DNA of 64,000 nt from JAWKXU01 sp020446465 (GTDB lineage: Bacteria; Pseudomonadota; Alphaproteobacteria; Sphingomonadales; Sphingomonadaceae), in NCBI GenBank assembly GCA_041396845.1, contig JAWKXU010000004.1, positions 434,001 to 498,000 on the forward strand, given 5' to 3'. Made by a program: the position numbers and the translations under genes. Positions within the stretch are counted from its first letter, which is position 1. Each line of letters begins with the position of its first letter. The notes below the pieces were generated by a model. It searched no databases. It saw only the letters and a program-made list of their open reading frames with translations, and had not been told where the DNA came from. Shown here piece after piece: positions 59,438 through 64,000 of this stretch.

Positions 59438-61807
59438 CTAACCTTTCTGTTTACTCGCGCATCCCGGCAGTCGGAACGCGACGACAGTGTCTGACAAGGG
59501 CGATTGCAGCATATTATGCCCGCCAGAAGTCACCACGATATACTGGCAGCCATCGCGCGGGCCGGTAAACGTCATCGGAACGGTCTGCGCACTGGCAGGC
59601 AGGCGGGTGTGCCAAAGCTCCTTGCCCGATGCCGTATCAAATGCCCTGAACGCCTTTTCGCGCGCGGCCCCGATAAATGTCAGACCACTGGCCGTAGTCA
59701 GCGAACCGCCAAAGTTGGGCGCCCCCATCGCCAGCGGCAATCCCATTTCCAGACCGAACGGCCCTGCATCACGCGCCGTGCCGAACGGTCGTTCCCAGCG
59801 GACTTTGCCCGTATCGAGATCAATACCGGCAATCCGTCCGAATGGCGGCGCATTACACGGAACCCCCAAAGGCGATGCGAACGGAGAGACACGGGCGCCC
59901 CATGGAGTGCCGAGTTGCGGCTGCGGAACGTCAAATTCAGTCACGCTATGTGTGCCTTTGGCCGCAGCCTCTTTCAACAGGCGATCAGTCTCTTCACGCG
60001 GGACCATTTCGACGATCGTGCCATAATGAAGCGCGTTCGCCACCATCAACCGGCGCATGGGATCGATCGCCACCCCACCAAAGTTCATGCCGCCGCCAAT
60101 GCTGGGATAGATCAGCGATTCGTCCTGCCCCGGCGGTGTTGCATAGCCATCATAGCGCAGTTCCTTGAAACGCACCCGGCACCAGAGCTGATCGAACGGC
60201 GTCAGGCCCCACATGTCGCTTTCAACAAGGTTGCGCCCTGACATCGTATGCACTTTCGAGAAAGGCTGCGTGGCGGAGACTTTTTCCACCGCACCGCGCT
60301 GCGGCACAGGGCGTTCCTCGACGGGGATCAAAGGTGCGCCAGTGCGGCGGTCCAGCACGAAGATTTCACCACGCTTTGTCGGGATCGCGATGGCAGGCGC
60401 TGCCTCTTTACCAGCCTTGAAATCGAACAGGCTGGGCTGCGCCGGAATGTCATAATCCCACAAATCCTGATGAGCCGTCTGGAAATGCCAGCGCACCTGC
60501 CCGTTTGCGAGATCAAGAGCCACGACCGACGAACCATATTTGCGGCTTTCTTCAGGCCGGTTGCCGCCATAATAATCAGGCGTGGGGTTGCCGGTCGCAA
60601 CATAGACCAGCCCCAGGTTTTCGTCCGCGCTCATCGGTGCCCATGCGTTAGGCGTGTGGCGCGTATAGTGTTGCCCTTCTGCAGGGCCTTGTGAATTGGC
60701 AGGGTTACCCGCATCCCATGCCCAGGCCAATTTGCCCGTGGCAAGGTCGAATGCACGAATGACCCCGGAAGGTTCATCCGTGCTGATATTGTCGGCAACC
60801 CAGCCGCCCAGCACGATCTTCCCGTTCGCCACCGTCGGCGGTGCGCTGGAATAATAGAACCCCGGCTGGATCACGCCCATGCCTTCATAAAGGTTGACCG
60901 TGCCATTGTTGCCAAACCCGGCGCACAACTTGCCGGTCGCAGGATCAAGGGCGATCAGCCGTCCATCGAACGTGGCCGTAAGAATCCTGCTTGCGCATTC
61001 TTTTGCTCCGTCAACCAGGGCATAAGTTACACCGCGGCACGTGCGCACCGCAGAGGCACCTTCCGGATTGATTTTTGGGTCGAATTTCCAGATCTGCTTG
61101 CCTGTTTCCGGGTCGAGAGCCGTTACCGAATTGTCCTGCGCGCACAGATACATGCGCCCTTCGGCAGTGATGGGCGTCGCAGACAAGTATCCGGTCGCAG
61201 GATCAGATGGAATACCTGTGCGGAACGTCCATGCCTTTTCCAGCTTTGCAACATTTGCCGGCGTAATCTGTGCCAGTGTGGAGAAGCGCGAACCACCAAT
61301 CGTTCCACCCCACGAAGACCAGTTATCCCCTGCCGCCATTGCCGGAGCACTTGCCAATGTCAGTTCGCCATCGGGCGCGGCGATTTCCATCGTCGGACGG
61401 AATGCAAATGCCCCCACGATCAGTACAACCCCGAACAGGCCAGTCAGGCCTGAACTGAGCGCACCCTTGCAAAGAACACGGCGCGCTGCGGGAATGAAGA
61501 ACAACAAACCCAACGCGGCCGGTGCAAGCAGGCGAGCCGTCAATGGCCACGATGCAAAGCCGACCTCGATCAGGGACCAGAGAATCGTAATGGCCAGAAA
61601 CGCTCCGAACAAATGCCCACCCAGAGCCTTGCCTCGCACTGTCATGACCCCGGCGATCAACAGCAAAATCCCGCCCAGCAAATAATAGAGCGAGCCACCC
61701 AGCATGGCGAGTTTGGCCCCGCCCAAAGCCAATGCCAGGCCCGACAGGAACACCAGAGCGCCAAGTATTATGGCGACCACCCCTGTGCCGCGATTCTGAT
61801 CTGTCAT
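59438..61807 (-). CDS. Membrane-bound PQQ-dependent dehydrogenase (glucose/quinate/shikimate family)
   Basis: A 789-residue quinoprotein. The N-terminal about 140 residues form five membrane helices anchoring it in the inner membrane; the rest is a periplasmic eight-bladed propeller with pyrroloquinoline quinone and Ca2+, containing SSWGGTIGGSRFSTLAQI, AWTFRTGIPSD, TGRTGAPLIP-like DRRTGAPLIPVEERP, MWGLTPFDQLWCR, and a C-terminal GCQYIVVTSGGHN. It passes electrons to ubiquinone. GGAGGGGTAGG precedes the ATG. The substrate may be a sugar, quinate or a secondary alcohol; no pqq synthesis genes are nearby. Confidence 0.94.
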   Translation of the reverse strand: MTDQNRGTGVVAIILGALVFLSGLALALGGAKLAMLGGSLYYLLGGILLLIAGVMTVRGKALGGHLFGAFLAITILWSLIEVGFASWPLTARLLAPAALGLLFFIPAARRVLCKGALSSGLTGLFGVVLIVGAFAFRPTMEIAAPDGELTLASAPAMAAGDNWSSWGGTIGGSRFSTLAQITPANVAKLEKAWTFRTGIPSDPATGYLSATPITAEGRMYLCAQDNSVTALDPETGKQIWKFDPKINPEGASAVRTCRGVTYALVDGAKECASRILTATFDGRLIALDPATGKLCAGFGNNGTVNLYEGMGVIQPGFYYSSAPPTVANGKIVLGGWVADNISTDEPSGVIRAFDLATGKLAWAWDAGNPANSQGPAEGQHYTRHTPNAWAPMSADENLGLVYVATGNPTPDYYGGNRPEESRKYGSSVVALDLANGQVRWHFQTAHQDLWDYDIPAQPSLFDFKAGKEAAPAIAIPTKRGEIFVLDRRTGAPLIPVEERPVPQRGAVEKVSATQPFSKVHTMSGRNLVESDMWGLTPFDQLWCRVRFKELRYDGYATPPGQDESLIYPSIGGGMNFGGVAIDPMRRLMVANALHYGTIVEMVPREETDRLLKEAAAKGTHSVTEFDVPQPQLGTPWGARVSPFASPLGVPCNAPPFGRIAGIDLDTGKVRWERPFGTARDAGPFGLEMGLPLAMGAPNFGGSLTTASGLTFIGAAREKAFRAFDTASGKELWHTRLPASAQTVPMTFTGPRDGCQYIVVTSGGHNMLQSPLSDTVVAFRLPGCASKQKG

Positions 61808-61904
61808 CCTACCCCTCCAGGTTTACGGGCCTTGTTTACTGCTGGCCCGTCATGATCGTCCGTTCATTCACTGTAATGGCAGCTATGACAACTGCCGCAA
61901 GATG

Positions 61905-62663
61905 CTATTCGAATATCTTCCCAAGTGTCTGCACGGTCGTGCCAACACTCCAACCGCCGTCCACCAACCAGTTTTGCCCTGTCACATAACCTGCATCGTC
62001 GCTGGCAAGGAAATGAACCGCCGCCGCGATATCGTCAGGCTGGCCTTCACGCCCCAGCGGTGCAAGAACACTCAAGGCGCGATCGGCCGCCCCTTCGCCG
62101 TTAACGGCAATTGAAAGCGGTGTCGAAATGCCACCCGGACTGATCGCGTTCACCCTTATGCCTTGCGGGCCGAACTCCAGCGCGCCTGTCTGTGTGGCTG
62201 AAATGATCGCAGCCTTGCTCATGCCATATTCGCCCCAGCCCGGCGTGCCACGCGCGCCCGAAAGGGAGGCGATGTTGATGATTGACCCACCTTCCTTCAT
62301 CCGTTTGGCCGCTTCGCTCATCGACATCAGAACGCTCATCGCATTGACTTCGTAATAGCGCATGGCCCGGGCATGATCCGGGGTCGCCATATCGTGCACG
62401 TCTGCAATGCCGGCATTGTTCACCAGCACGTCCAGCTTGCCATTTTCGGCCACTGCCTGATCCAGCAGGGCTGCGATTTCAGCCGGGTCGGAAACATCCG
62501 TCTTGCGGAACGAACATCCCCACTCGCTGGCTTCCTGCGCGCAGTCCGTCCGGTCCCCGATCAGCACTTTCGCACCTGCCTTTACGAGACGCCGGGCAAT
62601 GGCAGCGCCGATGCCGGAAGCTGCACCGGTGACGACAATCGATTTTCCCGTGAGATCAAACAT
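61905..62663 (-). CDS. SDR oxidoreductase (61905)
   Basis: A 252-residue classical SDR. The cofactor site is VTGAASGIGAAIARRL followed by GDRTD; catalytic NIASLSGARGTPGWGEYGMSKAA (Ser, Tyr, Lys) and the C-terminal GYVTGQNWLVDGGWS match the family. It starts at 62663 with GGAGAG about ten bases upstream. It is divergent from the monooxygenase at 62804; a TTGAC-GTCAA inverted repeat lies between them and could control both. Confidence 0.9.
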   Translation of the reverse strand: MFDLTGKSIVVTGAASGIGAAIARRLVKAGAKVLIGDRTDCAQEASEWGCSFRKTDVSDPAEIAALLDQAVAENGKLDVLVNNAGIADVHDMATPDHARAMRYYEVNAMSVLMSMSEAAKRMKEGGSIINIASLSGARGTPGWGEYGMSKAAIISATQTGALEFGPQGIRVNAISPGGISTPLSIAVNGEGAADRALSVLAPLGREGQPDDIAAAVHFLASDDAGYVTGQNWLVDGGWSVGTTVQTLGKIFE

Positions 62664-62731
62664 ACAGACGCGCTCTCCTGCTCATAGCATTTCGGCCCAA
62701 TGGCCATTTGTGGCGTGCAAACAGCACGAGC

Positions 62732-62747
62732 TTGACCATTTTGTCAA
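62732..62747. promoter_or_regulatory. Inverted repeat between SDR and ABM genes
   Basis: TTGAC-N6-GTCAA, in the 140-base divergent region. It is a plausible operator for a TetR- or GntR-type regulator, since the two genes are divergent and both belong to the catabolic set. The core TTGACCA recalls the palindrome at 35938-35949. Confidence 0.4.
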
Positions 62748-62803
62748 TAAAGGTGAGGTGTATAGTCCATGGCATGACAGCCAAAGCGCAAGGGAGATAA
62801 CCA

Positions 62804-63103
62804 ATGGCCGTCCTCATCACTATCGCACTCGACCTCAAGCCCGAAGGCGCAGAAGATTTCATGAAATATTTCGAAGGCTTGCTGGAGGACACCAGCAAGA
62901 GAGACGGTTTTATCAGTATCCGGATTGACCGGAACATGCAGGATCCAAACAGAATCATCCTGATCGAGGAATGGAACGAAGCCGCCGACTACGAAGCCTA
63001 TGTCGCCTGGCGAACCGAACGCGGCGACATGGAAACAATCGCCGCCGGGCTTATCGCGCCACCGACGCCAGAGTTCTGGAACCAGACAATCGCCCGGTGC
63101 TAG
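62804..63103 (+). CDS. Antibiotic-biosynthesis-monooxygenase (ABM) domain protein
   Basis: A 99-residue dimeric alpha-beta barrel of the ABM family, with LDLKPEGAEDFMKYFEGLLEDT, GFISIRIDRNMQDP, and ILIEEWNEAADYEAYVAWR. Members act as cofactor-free monooxygenases or as quinone- and lipid-handling enzymes; the specific reaction is unknown. AAGGGAGA precedes the ATG. Its stop codon TAG is part of the CTAG end of the palindromic element at 63100. Confidence 0.85.
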   Translation: MAVLITIALDLKPEGAEDFMKYFEGLLEDTSKRDGFISIRIDRNMQDPNRIILIEEWNEAADYEAYVAWRTERGDMETIAAGLIAPPTPEFWNQTIARC

Positions 63104-63176
63104 TGTGGTGGATTTGAAATTCGCCGCATTGATCGGCAAGGTAGGGAGCGAATTTCAAATCCGCAAACCACACTAG
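63100..63176. repeat. CTAG-bounded palindromic element 1
   Basis: A 77-bp imperfect palindrome starting CTAGTGTGGT and ending ACCACACTAG, with long arms (GGATTTGAAATTCGC against GCGAATTTCAAATCC) and a loop containing CGGCAAG. It supplies the stop codon of the ABM gene at 63101-63103. The second element nearby is a relative in the opposite orientation. Confidence 0.85.
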
Positions 63177-63189
63177 AATCATATGGTTG

Positions 63190-63265
63190 CTAGTGACCCT
63201 TTTGAATCTTAAGTTCGCTCCGCACTTGCCGAATGGTGAGGCGAACTTCAGATTCGGGTCACTAG
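63190..63265. repeat. CTAG-bounded palindromic element 2
   Basis: A 76-bp palindrome with ends CTAGTGACCC and GGGTCACTAG and arms carrying AAGTTCGC / GCGAACTT. Reversed, it shares TTCGCC, TCGGCAAG and GGAGCGAA with element 1, so the two form one family in head-to-head orientation. It ends 28 bases before the stop of the last SDR gene and may also act as its terminator. The 13 bases between the elements show nothing. Confidence 0.85.
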
Positions 63266-63293
63266 AGTCAAACTGAGCGGACTTCTGGCACGG

Positions 63294-64000
63294 TCAGCCG
63301 GGTCTCAGTCCCCCATCGACGATGATTTCCGCTCCGGTGACGTAAGACGCTTCATCGGAACACAGAAATACCGAACAATTTGCCACTTCCACAGGCAATC
63401 CGATGCGCTTCATCGGAATGGACGTGCGGATCATCTCGCGCTCTTCGGGCAGCATCGTTGCCAGTTGCTGCGTATCAATCATGCCGGGATAGATTGAATT
63501 CACGCGCACGCCGCGTTCAGCATATTCCAGCGCGGCAGCCTTGCTCATGACGCGCACCGCACCTTTTGCCGCGTGAAACGAAAGGCAAGTCACGTTCGCC
63601 ATAATCCCGAGAATTGACGAGATATTGACGATGGAACCGTTCCCACTGGCGCGAAGATGCGGCATCACCGCCCGCATTCCCAGCCATGTGCCCATCTGAT
63701 CGATGGAAACAATGTGGTTCCAGCCGTCTACCGTTTCATCCTCCACGCCGCGCATGTGATTGAGGCCAGCATTGTTCACGAGCGTGGTCAGCTTGCCAAA
63801 GTGGGCGGCAACCTGTTCCACAACTTCGGCCCAGCTATCTTCCGACGCGACATCATGCTTCAGGCTGATGACATTGCCGCCGGCCGCCTTGAGTTTTTGT
63901 GCAACAGCGTCCCCCGCTTCCGGGCGAATGTCCGTGATCGCAACGCCTGCACCTTCGCGCATGAAGGCTTCTGCATGGGCAGCGCCGATACCGGCCCCGG
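63294..64000 (-). CDS. SDR oxidoreductase, 5' end cut by window
   Basis: An SDR running off the right edge. The visible codons back to 64000 read GAGIGAAHAEAF, the end of the glycine-rich cofactor loop, so about the first 15 residues are missing. Asp after strand 2 (AITDIRPE), catalytic NISSILGIMANVTCLSFHAAKGAV (Ser; His-Ala-Ala-Lys where Tyr-x3-Lys is expected), and SYVTGAEIIVDGGLRPG follow. The usual catalytic Tyr is His in FHAAKGA, which would impair normal SDR catalysis unless this is a variant clade. The ATG at 63962 is internal, not the start. Confidence 0.88.
   Translation of the reverse strand, partial: GAGIGAAHAEAFMREGAGVAITDIRPEAGDAVAQKLKAAGGNVISLKHDVASEDSWAEVVEQVAAHFGKLTTLVNNAGLNHMRGVEDETVDGWNHIVSIDQMGTWLGMRAVMPHLRASGNGSIVNISSILGIMANVTCLSFHAAKGAVRVMSKAAALEYAERGVRVNSIYPGMIDTQQLATMLPEEREMIRTSIPMKRIGLPVEVANCSVFLCSDEASYVTGAEIIVDGGLRPG

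Noticed and set aside
1..64000. CRISPR arrays, rRNA, transposase or integrase genes
   Set aside because: No regularly spaced repeats, no rRNA-like sequence and no DDE or tyrosine recombinase motifs were found on reading both strands.

Overview
The window looks like a chromosomal segment of a GC-rich alphaproteobacterium, most likely a sphingomonad (Novosphingobium/Sphingobium-like). This rests on the bolA / J-domain / cobS block, a short-form HisG needing a HisZ partner, a K+-independent H+-pyrophosphatase, the infA-maf-RNase E/G-yacG-tRNA-Phe string, large TonB-dependent receptors, and many acyl-CoA and SDR genes. The species cannot be named from the sequence alone.

Region 1 (1-20345) is mostly housekeeping: truA (cut by the left edge), cobS, a J-domain protein, bolA-pirin, a hisG-hisD-nusB-thiL operon, hppA with its terminator, an acetyltransferase followed by two tandem cupin-like genes (the first frameshifted) and tesB, then uvrC bracketed by two 104-bp direct repeats, a TonB-dependent receptor, infA-maf-rng-like-yacG, and tRNA-Phe(GAA).

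Region 2 (20346 to about 34084) looks accessory. It begins at the tRNA-Phe gene and ends at a 16-bp copy of that tRNA's 3' part (34069-34084), so it may be a genomic island that has lost its integrase. It holds a short, partly AT-rich polysaccharide block (TagB-like transferase, flippase, GT4, a beta-propeller glycosyl-transfer-type protein). It also holds an eight-gene minus-strand operon running 33719 to 25232: a thermostable-hemolysin-family protein, a fusion of an acyl-adenylating enzyme with a heme-oxygenase-like diiron oxidase domain, an SDR, a periplasmic TPR protein, a SAM methyltransferase, an ECF sigma factor, FecR and a FecA-type receptor. This reads as a small biosynthetic cluster wired to its own iron-style surface-signalling and uptake system, and is the best candidate for an undescribed system.

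Region 3 (34102-64000) is catabolic and stress-related: a ketosteroid-dehydrogenase-like flavoprotein, a DUF2889 protein, orphan oxidase subunit III/IV-like genes, SelO, an arsR-arsC-acr3 operon, and a long run of acyl-CoA, P450, AMP-ligase, old-yellow-enzyme, PQQ-dehydrogenase and SDR genes. Within it, the chain 50367 to 45150 (hydroxyacyl-CoA dehydrogenase, acyl-CoA dehydrogenase, APH-type kinase, thiolase, nitronate-monooxygenase-like) resembles a phosphorylation-dependent route for 4-hydroxyacyl-CoA. The mixture suggests catabolism of a hydrophobic, steroid- or terpenoid-like substrate, but no substrate can be fixed.

Several palindromic intergenic elements bounded by CTAG or CTATAG (13305, 15396, 50424, 63100, 63190, a probable remnant at 33818) sit at gene ends, and several supply or touch a stop codon.
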